Positions 54,316 to 62,968 of a DNA stretch of 64,000 bases are shown here, piece by piece. The stretch's first letter is position 1. Each line of letters opens with the position of its first letter. Location of the stretch: assembly GCA_905479195.1 (NCBI GenBank), contig CAJQLO010000001.1, positions 1-64,000 of the forward strand. The letters run 5' to 3'. Below the pieces are notes generated by a model. It was not told the origin of the DNA. It was given only the letters and a program-made list of their open reading frames with translations, and searched no databases. The position numbers and the translations under genes are program-made. The stretch comes from an uncultured Gammaproteobacteria bacterium (GTDB taxonomy: Bacteria; Pseudomonadota; Gammaproteobacteria; GCA-002705445; GCA-002716945).

Positions 54316-55428
54316 ATGATTATATCTATACAACGTGAAAAACTAATCGAACCTTTGAAGCAAATGGTTAGTGTTTCTGAAAAAAAACAAACCATGCCTA
54401 TACTGGGAAATGTTCTTCTTCGAGGTGATAGTGGTTCCCTTTTGCTGGTTTCTAGTGATTTAGAAGTTGAGGTGTCCACGACTGTTGAGCACGCGTCGGA
54501 GGAAGGTTTTAACACCACTCTCCCTGCTCGCAAGTTTTTAGATATCCTTAAATCTTTGCCTGGCTCTGATTTAGTTGAAATAGATATTGGTGAAACAAAG
54601 GCAGTAATTAAATCAGGGAAGAGTAAATTTACTCTTGCGTCCCTACCTGGTGCCGAGTTCCCTTACAAAAAAGAAAACAATGAGTTTAAATTTAGTGTGC
54701 TAGGTGTGGATTTAGACAATCTTATTGGTCAGACTGGTTTTTCCATGGCCACGCAAGATGCAAGACATTTCTTGAACGGGATGTTTTTGGAGGTTTTAGA
54801 GAACAAACTTACCGTTGTTGCTACAGATGGCCACAGACTATCAATGTCTTCAGCCGAAACCAAAAACCCCGCCGATGATCCTGTAAGCTGCATAATACCA
54901 CGCAAATGCATTATTGAAATTAAGCGTATTTTAGCTACATTTAAAGACAATAAAGAGAATATGGTAGAATTTATAGTTACAAACCGTGAAATAGTTATTA
55001 AAATAGGTGCTTTTATTGTTAAGAGTAAGCTTATAGAGGGGAACTACCCCGACTATAAAAAAGTGTTTCCTGAATCACTCCCACACAAGCTTACATCAAA
55101 CAAACAGGATCTAAAGTCAGCTCTTCAAAGAATGGCTATACTTTCTAACGAACAATTTAAAGGCGTTAAACTATCACTTAGTAAAACAGACATAAAACTA
55201 TCAACAAACAACCCGTCCCTGGAAGAGGGCGAAGATAGTATACCTTGTGAGTATTCGGGCGAGAGTTTTGATATTGGTTTTAATTTAAGTTATTTGTTGG
55301 AGGTTATTGATGTGATTTCTTCTGACAATATTGAAATTCAACTCAACAATGCTGATTCGGGGTGTTTAATTTCATCTAAAGACGAAACCTCAATGAATAA
55401 ATATATTATCATGCCAATGCGGGTTTAG
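54316..55428 (+). CDS. dnaN: DNA polymerase III beta sliding clamp
   Basis: Processivity clamp. 370 residues with three repeated domains: start MIISIQREKLIEPLKQM, LLRGDSGSLLLVSSDLEVEV, the middle GMFLEVLENKLTVVATDGHRLS, and C-terminal YIIMPMRV, the canonical end. ATG 54316 follows the candidate origin. 1 bp separates it from recF. Confidence 0.98.
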   Translation: MIISIQREKLIEPLKQMVSVSEKKQTMPILGNVLLRGDSGSLLLVSSDLEVEVSTTVEHASEEGFNTTLPARKFLDILKSLPGSDLVEIDIGETKAVIKSGKSKFTLASLPGAEFPYKKENNEFKFSVLGVDLDNLIGQTGFSMATQDARHFLNGMFLEVLENKLTVVATDGHRLSMSSAETKNPADDPVSCIIPRKCIIEIKRILATFKDNKENMVEFIVTNREIVIKIGAFIVKSKLIEGNYPDYKKVFPESLPHKLTSNKQDLKSALQRMAILSNEQFKGVKLSLSKTDIKLSTNNPSLEEGEDSIPCEYSGESFDIGFNLSYLLEVIDVISSDNIEIQLNNADSGCLISSKDETSMNKYIIMPMRV

Positions 55429-55429
55429 T

Positions 55430-56539
55430 TTGTATATTAAACAATATTCTGCCTTTAAATTAAGGAGTATTAACCTTGCGACTCTTTTTCCCTCTAAACA
55501 CGTTAATATTATTGTTGGTAACAATAATGCCGGGAAAACCTCCTTAATCGAGGGTATATATTATTGCTCTGCTCTTAAAAGCTTTAAGGCGGTACCAGCA
55601 GAAACACTTATACAGAACACTGAAAACGCCTTTAAAGTTCTTTTAAAAGTGGTTAAATGCGGTGATAATATCAATATATACACAGAAAAGTCTTTAAGTT
55701 CTTCTAAAATCGTTAAAGTTAACGAGAAAAAAGTAACAGCGAAAACTCTACTTTTAACCTTGCCCTGTATCGCGCTTTCGTTTGGTGTTGAGAATATTAT
55801 TATACAATCATCGGAGCAGAGGCGTGGTTTCCTTGACTGGGGGTCGTTCCACGTGGAACCTAACCATTTAGCTAATTTTAAAAACTATACAAAATCTTTA
55901 AAACAACGGAATAGCTTGCTTAAAAAGGCCGACACAACCAACATTGATTATTGGACTAATGAGGTAATAAAACACGGGACTCTTGTTCACAAGCAAAGAA
56001 GTGAATATTTTGTTGATCTCAATAAGGAGTTTGTTAGCTATGCCAACAAATTAACAAACTTTGACAAGAGTGTTTATAACGATATTAAAAACACCACAAT
56101 TAGCTATGACCAAGGATGGGATAAAGCTTTTGAGCTAAATGGGGCACTAACACGTGCCTTAGCTAAAGACATGGCTATAAAGCATACAAGCGTTGGTCCA
56201 CACAGGGCAGATCTCTTGTTTAATGTTGGCGGGATAGATTTAAAAAATATATCTTCAATGTCCACGCAAATCATTATCAGTTTGTTGTTGGTTTTGAGTC
56301 AGGCAGAGGTGTTTCACGTGAAACATGGGTTTAGACCAATAATATTAATAGACGATTTATTTTTTGGAATAGACGATAAGAACCTGAAGCTTGTGATAAA
56401 CTTACTGGTAGGCTCAAAAGCACAGTGTTTTATTACAGCACCAGACCTATATAAAGAAAAGATTAAAAGCCTTGGCAGAAAAGCCGATGAGGTTAAAATG
56501 TATGAGTTTATAGATGGAGAAATACAAGAGGAAATTTAA
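55430..56539 (+). CDS. recF: DNA replication and repair protein RecF
   Basis: SMC-like ATPase that helps load RecA at gaps. 369 residues from TTG 55430. Walker A VGNNNAGKTSLIEGIYY (about 29-45; most RecF have GxNGxGKT), conserved GPHRADLLF, and Walker B-like LIDDLFFGIDDKN where LLLDDVxSELD is usual. The order dnaA-dnaN-recF-gyrB supports it. The coding sequence also carries two parS-like palindromes. Confidence 0.92.
   Translation: MYIKQYSAFKLRSINLATLFPSKHVNIIVGNNNAGKTSLIEGIYYCSALKSFKAVPAETLIQNTENAFKVLLKVVKCGDNINIYTEKSLSSSKIVKVNEKKVTAKTLLLTLPCIALSFGVENIIIQSSEQRRGFLDWGSFHVEPNHLANFKNYTKSLKQRNSLLKKADTTNIDYWTNEVIKHGTLVHKQRSEYFVDLNKEFVSYANKLTNFDKSVYNDIKNTTISYDQGWDKAFELNGALTRALAKDMAIKHTSVGPHRADLLFNVGGIDLKNISSMSTQIIISLLLVLSQAEVFHVKHGFRPIILIDDLFFGIDDKNLKLVINLLVGSKAQCFITAPDLYKEKIKSLGRKADEVKMYEFIDGEIQEEI
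55845..55860. promoter_or_regulatory. parS-like centromere site 1, within recF
   Basis: CGTTCCACGTGGAACC: the inner 14 bp GTTCCACGTGGAAC form a perfect palindrome and match the ParB site consensus TGTTNCACGTGNAACA except for the outermost base on each side. Located 1.5 kb after the candidate origin. Confidence 0.75.
56310..56325. promoter_or_regulatory. parS centromere site 2, within recF
   Basis: TGTTTCACGTGAAACA, a perfect 16 bp palindrome identical to the universal bacterial parS sequence. 465 bp from site 1 and about 10 kb from parAB. Presumably the loading point of ParB for origin segregation. Confidence 0.92.
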
Positions 56540-58944
56540 TGGCAGATAAAATATATGATTCGTCCAACATAAAAGTCCTAAAAGGACTTGAGGCAGTACA
56601 AAAAAGACCTGGTATGTATATCGGTGACACAGATGATGGTAGTGGCTTACATCAGATGATTTTTGAAGTCATGGATAACTCAATAGACGAGGCGTTAGCC
56701 GGTTATTGTGACACTATTGATATTACAATTCATGAGGACCAGTCTGTTACCGTTATAGACAATGGAAGAGGAATACCTGTTGATATGCACCCAAGTGAAA
56801 AAAAATCAGCAGCAGAAGTTATTCTTACGGTATTACATGCTGGTGGCAAATTTGATGATGATTCGTATAAAGTGTCTGGAGGCTTACATGGGGTTGGAGT
56901 GTCAGTTGTGAACGCACTGTCAGAAACCTTGGAGCTAACAGTTTATAAAGATGGAAAAATTTATAGCCAAGAATACAAAGACAGCAAGCCAGTAGAACCA
57001 TTAAAGGTGACGGGAGACACAGAGCTTAAAGGGACAAAAATTTCATTTAAACCCAGCAAGCAATATTTTACTCTAACAAAATATAATTCTGAAACACTCA
57101 GAAGAAGATTCAAAGAATTAGCTTTCCTAAATAGCGGCATCACAATTAGGTTTACTGATGAGGCAAAATCAGTAAAAGACGAGTTTAAATATGATGGGGG
57201 AATCCTAGAATATATAAAAGAGTTAACCAGAAAAAAAACCTTAATACAAAACGAAATCATTTACTTTAAAAGCGAAGCAAAGAACATTTCAGTTGAAATG
57301 GCAATGCTATGGAGTACCGCATACAACGAAGAGGTTTTGTGTTTCACGAATAATATTCCGCAAAAAGACGGGGGAACACACTTGTCTGGTTTTAAAGCAT
57401 CTCTTACTAAAACTATAAATAGTGTATTTGACAAACAGCCTGGTGTTAAAAAAGATAAGATTGATCTTACCGGTGAAGATGCACGTGAAGGTATTACAGC
57501 AATTATATCTGTGAAAATGTCTGATCCAAAGTTTTCGTCGCAAACAAAAGACAAACTAGTTTCATCTGAAGTGAAAGGAATAGTTGAGTCAAGCCTAAAT
57601 AAGAAGCTACATGAGTTTTTTGAGGAGAACCCTAAAGAGCTTAAAGCAATTATTGCAAAAGTCTTTCAGGCAGCTAAGGCAAGAGAAGAGGCAAGAAAGG
57701 CAAAAGATCTTATTAGGCGTAAAGATCCATTGAGTATAGGCAATCTGCCTGGAAAGCTTGCTGACTGTCAAGAGAAAGACCCTACAAAAACTGAGTTATT
57801 TATTGTTGAGGGTGATTCAGCCGGAGGCTCTGCCAAACAAGCGAGAGACAGGAAAACTCAGGCGATTCTACCGCTTAAAGGAAAAATACTAAATACTCAG
57901 CGAGCACAAGACCACAAGGTTCTTTCTTCTTCTGAAATTGCTACTCTAATTACAGCTTTAGGCTGTGGGTTTGGAGATGATGTAGATTTAGATAACTTAC
58001 GTTATGGAAAAATTATTATTATGACTGATGCAGATGTTGATGGAGCACATATAAGAACTTTACTACTTACATTGTTTGAAACTAAAATGAAATTACTTAT
58101 AGACAATGGTCATGTTTTTATTGCTCAGCCGCCACTATATAAAATGAAAAAAGGCAAGTCAGAAAAATATCTTAAAGACGACTTTGAGCTATCAGATTTT
58201 ATTAATAATGATGTCTCGAACACACATAAATTATTTATTGATAGCAAAGAAGTATCACAGGAGAAGACCCTTGAACTTTTAAACACTTATTCTACTATGA
58301 GCATTATTTTAGGACAATTTTCTTCTAAAAGAGATAAGCATATATTACATAATCTTGCTTTTTTTGAAAGACTATCTCTAGATACTTTAAAATCTTTGAA
58401 ATTATTAACTTCTTGGTGTAAGTCGTTTACTCAGCACATTAATGAAAATACGCCCATTAATTTATCGTTTGTGCTTACTCCGTCAGAGGATATGTCTGAA
58501 GATAAAGTTTATTCAATTAATATCAGCAAAACAACGAATGGTGTTATTACATCGCAAGATCCATTGAGCAAACACTTTTTTAGTTCTGATTCTTATACTG
58601 ACCTGGTTTCTTTAAAGTTTGGAGCCTACACAAACTCCATGTTTACATATGTTGATAAAAACGATGGTCCTGAGTCTACCCCTTCTAATTTAACAGATTG
58701 TTTTGACGCATTAATTGCTGCTTCAAAAGGATCTATTACACTTCAGCGGTACAAAGGTCTTGGTGAAATGAATCCGAATCAGCTTGAAGAGACAACCATG
58801 AACGTTAAAAGCAGAACCCTGTTAAAAGTTTTACCTTTAGAGGATGGCAATCAAGTTGTAGTGGAGCTTATGGGCGATGATGTTGAGATGAGAAAACAAT
58901 TCATTAAACAAAAATATTCTTCTGTTAAAAATTTAGATATATGA
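56539..58944 (+). CDS. gyrB: DNA gyrase subunit B
   Basis: ATPase subunit of gyrase, introduces negative supercoils. 801 residues, the gammaproteobacterial long form. GHKL ATPase text RPGMYIGDTDDGSGLHQMIFE, DNGRGIPVDMH, GGLHGVGVSVVNAL; TOPRIM domain LFIVEGDSAGGSAKQARDR and IIMTDADVDGAHIRTLLL; C-terminal QRYKGLGEMNPNQL. One-base overlap with recF (TAATG). Confidence 0.98.
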   Translation: MADKIYDSSNIKVLKGLEAVQKRPGMYIGDTDDGSGLHQMIFEVMDNSIDEALAGYCDTIDITIHEDQSVTVIDNGRGIPVDMHPSEKKSAAEVILTVLHAGGKFDDDSYKVSGGLHGVGVSVVNALSETLELTVYKDGKIYSQEYKDSKPVEPLKVTGDTELKGTKISFKPSKQYFTLTKYNSETLRRRFKELAFLNSGITIRFTDEAKSVKDEFKYDGGILEYIKELTRKKTLIQNEIIYFKSEAKNISVEMAMLWSTAYNEEVLCFTNNIPQKDGGTHLSGFKASLTKTINSVFDKQPGVKKDKIDLTGEDAREGITAIISVKMSDPKFSSQTKDKLVSSEVKGIVESSLNKKLHEFFEENPKELKAIIAKVFQAAKAREEARKAKDLIRRKDPLSIGNLPGKLADCQEKDPTKTELFIVEGDSAGGSAKQARDRKTQAILPLKGKILNTQRAQDHKVLSSSEIATLITALGCGFGDDVDLDNLRYGKIIIMTDADVDGAHIRTLLLTLFETKMKLLIDNGHVFIAQPPLYKMKKGKSEKYLKDDFELSDFINNDVSNTHKLFIDSKEVSQEKTLELLNTYSTMSIILGQFSSKRDKHILHNLAFFERLSLDTLKSLKLLTSWCKSFTQHINENTPINLSFVLTPSEDMSEDKVYSINISKTTNGVITSQDPLSKHFFSSDSYTDLVSLKFGAYTNSMFTYVDKNDGPESTPSNLTDCFDALIAASKGSITLQRYKGLGEMNPNQLEETTMNVKSRTLLKVLPLEDGNQVVVELMGDDVEMRKQFIKQKYSSVKNLDI

Positions 58945-59723
58945 TTGTTGTCACCTGGAATGTCAATTCTATTAAAGTTCGCCTTCATGCAGTATTACAA
59001 TATTTGCTAGAAGAAAATCCGGACGTGCTTGTTCTTCAAGAAACCAAAAGTACCGATGAAAATTTTCCTGTGTCAGCTTTTTCTGATGCTGGCTACCATG
59101 TAATTTTTTGTGGTCAAAAAACATATAATGGCGTTGCAATCATTTCTAAAGACAAACCTAAAGATGTGCAAATTAATCCTGTGTCTACAGATGAAAATGA
59201 GATGAGGTCAATCTCAGCAATTTATAATGGTATAAGAGTCGTTAATCTCTATGTTGTAAACGGCCAAAATGTTGATACTCCAAAATATGAATATAAGCTT
59301 AAATGGCTAAAAAAATTAATTTCTTATACAAAGAAAGAGTTAGAAAAAAGTAACGACCTTATGCTTTTAGGTGACTTTAATATTGCTCCTACAGACAATG
59401 ATGTTTTTGATGTTGAAATAACACATGATGAAATACTTTGTTCGCCTAAAGAAAGAGAATTACTTGCTACACTTCTTTCTCTGGGTTTACATGATCTCTT
59501 TAATGACTATGATTATCCCTCCCAAACCTTTACGTGGTGGGACTACCGTGGTGGTGCATTTCAGAGAAATATTGGTTATAGGATTGACCTTATACTTGGA
59601 TCAAAATCTGTTAAAAAGCGCTGTTTAGAATATTCTATTGATAAAAAAACTCGACATAAATCATGGTGTCTTGCTGAGCCAAGAACATCTGACCATGTTC
59701 CTGTGAGAGTTTTATTAGACTAA
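58941..59723 (+). CDS. xthA: Exodeoxyribonuclease III
   Basis: AP endonuclease/3'-5' exonuclease of base excision repair. 260 residues: VTWNVNSIKVRL (about 3-14), LVLQETKSTDENFP, LMLLGDFNIAPTDNDVFD, and YRIDLILGS with C-terminal RTSDHVPVRV. All metal and catalytic positions (N in WNVNS, E in QETK, D-N in GDFN, H in SDHVP) present. ATGA overlap with gyrB. Confidence 0.96.
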   Translation: MIVVTWNVNSIKVRLHAVLQYLLEENPDVLVLQETKSTDENFPVSAFSDAGYHVIFCGQKTYNGVAIISKDKPKDVQINPVSTDENEMRSISAIYNGIRVVNLYVVNGQNVDTPKYEYKLKWLKKLISYTKKELEKSNDLMLLGDFNIAPTDNDVFDVEITHDEILCSPKERELLATLLSLGLHDLFNDYDYPSQTFTWWDYRGGAFQRNIGYRIDLILGSKSVKKRCLEYSIDKKTRHKSWCLAEPRTSDHVPVRVLLD

Positions 59724-59783
59724 TCTTTTAATGGCAGTTTGAAATTCTCTTTGTTATGATAAGGGAACATTAGGAGATATACC

Positions 59784-60410
59784 ATGAAATCAATTATGGT
59801 CATTAATTCAAAAGGCGGTTCTGGCAAGACCACGGTATCTGTAAACCTGGCTGCATATTGTGCCCAATTTGGCTTTAAAACAACGCTGGTCGACCTTGAC
59901 CCTCAAGAATCAAGCACACAGTGGTTAGAGGCTAGACCTTTGTCCAAAGCAAAAATCCATGGAACAAAAAATTTTAATAAACCTCTTAAAAAAGAGAAAA
60001 ACACTGTTGTAATTTATGATGTGCCTGCAGCAATATATGGGTCGAGACTTGATACCTATGTTAAAAAAGCTGACATGATTATCGTGCCCGTGCTTCCTTC
60101 ACCTATAGACATGAAGGCTGCAAAAGTTTTTATTCAATATCTTAGATCTATGGGCCCTGTTATTAGAAATCAAATAAAAGTAGGATTAGTAGCTAACCGC
60201 TGTAGAGCGAATACAAATATATTTTTAGAACTGGACACATATCTTTTAAAAGAAAAGGGAATAAAATATATTACCGCTTTTAGAGATAATACGAATTATA
60301 TAAGATCTGCAAGTACAGGTTTGGGCATTTTTGAAATGGGCGCAAGTGCAACTGCACAAGACCGTGAAGAATGGAAACCATTAATTAAATGGTTAGGACT
60401 AAACTCCTAA
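59784..60410 (+). CDS. Orphan ParA/MinD-superfamily ATPase
   Basis: 208 residues with deviant Walker A NSKGGSGKTT (8-17) and Walker A' region TLVDLDPQESSTQW, then VIYDVPAA and VANRCRANTNIF. It is a short ParA-like protein without an adjacent ParB or plasmid gene, so a role in positioning a cellular cargo or in the cell envelope is likelier than chromosome partition. A good AGGAG site precedes the ATG. Convergent with the SDR gene (12 bp overlap). Confidence 0.85.
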   Translation: MKSIMVINSKGGSGKTTVSVNLAAYCAQFGFKTTLVDLDPQESSTQWLEARPLSKAKIHGTKNFNKPLKKEKNTVVIYDVPAAIYGSRLDTYVKKADMIIVPVLPSPIDMKAAKVFIQYLRSMGPVIRNQIKVGLVANRCRANTNIFLELDTYLLKEKGIKYITAFRDNTNYIRSASTGLGIFEMGASATAQDREEWKPLIKWLGLNS

Positions 60411-61259
60411 GGATTTTTTTATTCCTGTGGAAGCATCTTTATATACAATGCAGCCATCAAATATTTTTTTCATTTTTTCGACATTAAGAACTCGTGACTC
60501 TTTTAAAAAGCTCAGTCTTTTTTCTGAATATGTTTTTAGTGCCTGATTAAAAGTAATATATTTTGGTAACTCAACATTAATAGCTGCATAGACATATTCA
60601 TAATATGCTGTAGTCTTGATTGGACTCCCATCACTCACATTAATTATTTCAATCTGATTTTCTAAAGCTATTGATGCTATGCATATTCTTGCAAGGTCTT
60701 CTACATGTATTATATTTGTTATTCTGCTTTCATTGAGATTTACCAATGGCTCTCTTAATTTAACTCTATCCACAGGAAGCCTCCCTTTCCCATATATGCC
60801 TGGCACCCTTAAAATAATTAATTTTACATTATTCTTTTTTGAGAAAGTTATTAACTGATTTTCTGCGTCAACTCTCCTTGTTGCTCTTTCTGTTATTGGA
60901 GAAACTTTTGTATTTTCATCTACTGTCTTGCCCCCACAATCACCATAAACTCCACTTGTGCTCATATATATTATCTTTTTTATTTTTAAGTTAGAAATAT
61001 TTTTTATAAAGTTACCAATTCTAGTATCTTTGTTAGATGAAGTGCTTGGGGGAGCCATATAAATTACAGTACTATTTTCTGTAAATTGTAAATCTATTTT
61101 TTCTTGATCAAAATCTCTAATAATGTTTTCTACATTAGCTGACCTATTTTTTTTAGTTCTACAAACTTCTTTCACCGAAAAATTATGCTGATTTTGGAGT
61201 ATAAGATCTATTATGTATCCACCCAAATAACCACTACCAGCTAAAATTAGTTTATCCAT
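60399..61259 (-). CDS. NAD-dependent epimerase/dehydratase-like SDR
   Basis: 286 residues from ATG 61259, which fits the N-terminal Rossmann start MDKLILAGSGYLGGYIIDLI (GxGYLG). The frame is open 23 codons upstream inside hemD, but that part is unrelated. Other SDR features: YMSTSGVYGDCGG with the catalytic Tyr context and LRVPGIYGKGR. Resembles the YeeZ group. Substrate unknown. Start overlaps the hemD stop by 8 bp, so it is the third gene of hemC-hemD-SDR. Confidence 0.82.
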   Translation of the reverse strand: MDKLILAGSGYLGGYIIDLILQNQHNFSVKEVCRTKKNRSANVENIIRDFDQEKIDLQFTENSTVIYMAPPSTSSNKDTRIGNFIKNISNLKIKKIIYMSTSGVYGDCGGKTVDENTKVSPITERATRRVDAENQLITFSKKNNVKLIILRVPGIYGKGRLPVDRVKLREPLVNLNESRITNIIHVEDLARICIASIALENQIEIINVSDGSPIKTTAYYEYVYAAINVELPKYITFNQALKTYSEKRLSFLKESRVLNVEKMKKIFDGCIVYKDASTGIKKSLGV

Positions 61260-61983
61260 TATTATGCTCTTTGATAATTTTGATGTATTCAGAAGCTTCT
61301 TCATTATTATTGATGACCAGTATGTCATTTATATTCTTCATATCTATTCCTTCCGCTAGCCTCATATTTGGGATTACAAGTATATTTTTATTCTTACTTT
61401 TAATTAGCTTTAGTTCCGAGACTAAATTTTCTAAAGCTGTTTTGCTTGAAATTATATAGTAATTATTTATATCTTTTTTTATTAAATCTTTTAAAGAGCT
61501 TAGATTTTCTGGCTCTCTTTTATATACATCTATAACTAGCACTTCATGGCCTTTTTCTCTAATCTTCTCTTCAAGATAAGCTCTCCCATCTTGGCCTTTT
61601 ATAATTAAAAACTTAGATTTGATAAGAGATTCTTCTGCAATCAGATCTAGAAGTTTTTCGCTAGAATAATTTTCTAAGGGGTGAGCGGCTTCTAAAAAAA
61701 ATTTTTTTTTAATCTTTTTTGCACTATATTTTCCTAAGCAATATAATTTTATTTCATTATTATTTTTAATTTGCTGATGAATATCAAGCGAGTGATCAAT
61801 AGCATTTTTACTTTGGAATATTATATTAACCTTGTCATTTAAAATATTTATAACTTTTGTAATATCATATTTAACTGGTAGTATTTTCACCGCTATAATT
61901 TGATGAATACTAGCTTTGTTTAGCATGCAGTATTTTCGCATGTCTTCATATATGGATATTTGTGACAGAACTATCAGATTCAT
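61252..61983 (-). CDS. hemD: Uroporphyrinogen-III synthase
   Basis: Closes hydroxymethylbilane to uroporphyrinogen III for haem. 243 residues. The family is weakly conserved; support is the segment IIFQSKNAID (about 54-63, usual FTSxNAV), IKGQDGRAYLEEKIREKGHEVLVIDVYKR (GxGGRxxLxxxLxxRG pattern), IISSKTALENL near the end, and position directly after hemC with a one-base overlap. Confidence 0.85.
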   Translation of the reverse strand: MNLIVLSQISIYEDMRKYCMLNKASIHQIIAVKILPVKYDITKVINILNDKVNIIFQSKNAIDHSLDIHQQIKNNNEIKLYCLGKYSAKKIKKKFFLEAAHPLENYSSEKLLDLIAEESLIKSKFLIIKGQDGRAYLEEKIREKGHEVLVIDVYKREPENLSSLKDLIKKDINNYYIISSKTALENLVSELKLIKSKNKNILVIPNMRLAEGIDMKNINDILVINNNEEASEYIKIIKEHNNG

Positions 61984-62897
61984 TATTTTTTAAGACCTAG
62001 CAAGCTTTTAGCGCCTTGTTTTATGAATAGCTTTGCCATATAAGAGCCTGCGCTTTCTAAATTCTTTTTTAAATCTACAATATAGGAGCTCTTAATATGT
62101 TTATTTCCATCCAGACTTGAAACATATGCTTCAATTTTCATACAATCATTTTTTATTGTTGCATGTGCGCCTATGGGAGACATACAGTCTCCACCTATTT
62201 CCCTAACAAAATTTCTTTCCTCAGTTGCACATTTCTCAACAATATCAGTCTTGTATTTATTTAAAATATTTTCTATATATTTATTTTTTTTCAAGTATTC
62301 AATACATAAAATTCCTTGTCCTGCAGACGGAACAAATCCTTCAATAGGAATATATTCAGAAATATGTTTTTTTAAAGACATTCTATGAAGGCCAGCTGCA
62401 GCCAGTATTATTCCATCAATCTTTTGTTCTTCCATTTTTTTTAATCTTGTTTGAATATTCCCTCTTATTTCAACTATTTTAAAGTCTTTTGATATATTTC
62501 TTAGCATGGCAATTCGCCTTGGACTTGAGGTTCCAATTGTTGCATCAGTTGGCAAGTCGCTTATTGTTTTATATTTTTTAGATATAAATGCATCACAGGG
62601 GTTTTCTCTATGCGATATAGTTGTTATAGAAAATTTATTTTCTAACACCACAGGCACGTCTTTAAGTGAATGGACCGCAATATCTGTTTCCCCACATAAC
62701 AATGACTCTTCTAACTCTTTGAGAAACAAACCTTTCCCGCCATGTATTTTAAATTCTTTTGATGAAACTTTATCGCCACTAGAAACCATTGAAACAATTT
62801 CTATTTTATTATGTTTAGAAAGCATGGAGCTTACCATTTTTGCCTGCTCTAAAGCCAGAGGACTATTTCTTGTAGCAATTCTAATTATATTTTTCAT
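61983..62897 (-). CDS. hemC: Hydroxymethylbilane synthase (porphobilinogen deaminase)
   Basis: Polymerises four porphobilinogens to hydroxymethylbilane. 304 residues, full length: IRIATRNSPLALEQA (6-19), DIAVHSLKDVP (72-82; catalytic Asp), IGTSSPRRIAML (121-132), IRGNIQTRLKK (144-154) and GGDCMSPIGAHA with C238, which holds the dipyrromethane cofactor. Divergent from argH across 71 bp, as is common in Gammaproteobacteria. Confidence 0.97.
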   Translation of the reverse strand: MKNIIRIATRNSPLALEQAKMVSSMLSKHNKIEIVSMVSSGDKVSSKEFKIHGGKGLFLKELEESLLCGETDIAVHSLKDVPVVLENKFSITTISHRENPCDAFISKKYKTISDLPTDATIGTSSPRRIAMLRNISKDFKIVEIRGNIQTRLKKMEEQKIDGIILAAAGLHRMSLKKHISEYIPIEGFVPSAGQGILCIEYLKKNKYIENILNKYKTDIVEKCATEERNFVREIGGDCMSPIGAHATIKNDCMKIEAYVSSLDGNKHIKSSYIVDLKKNLESAGSYMAKLFIKQGAKSLLGLKK

Positions 62898-62968
62898 ATT
62901 TATAATTTTTTGTTTGTATTTATACTATACTTACTGATAAATAATGTAATTAAAAATTAACAAATATT

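Noticed and set aside
54258-54533. Open frame antisense to the start of dnaN and into the origin spacer
   Set aside because: Antisense shadow of a certain gene with no ribosome site or homology.
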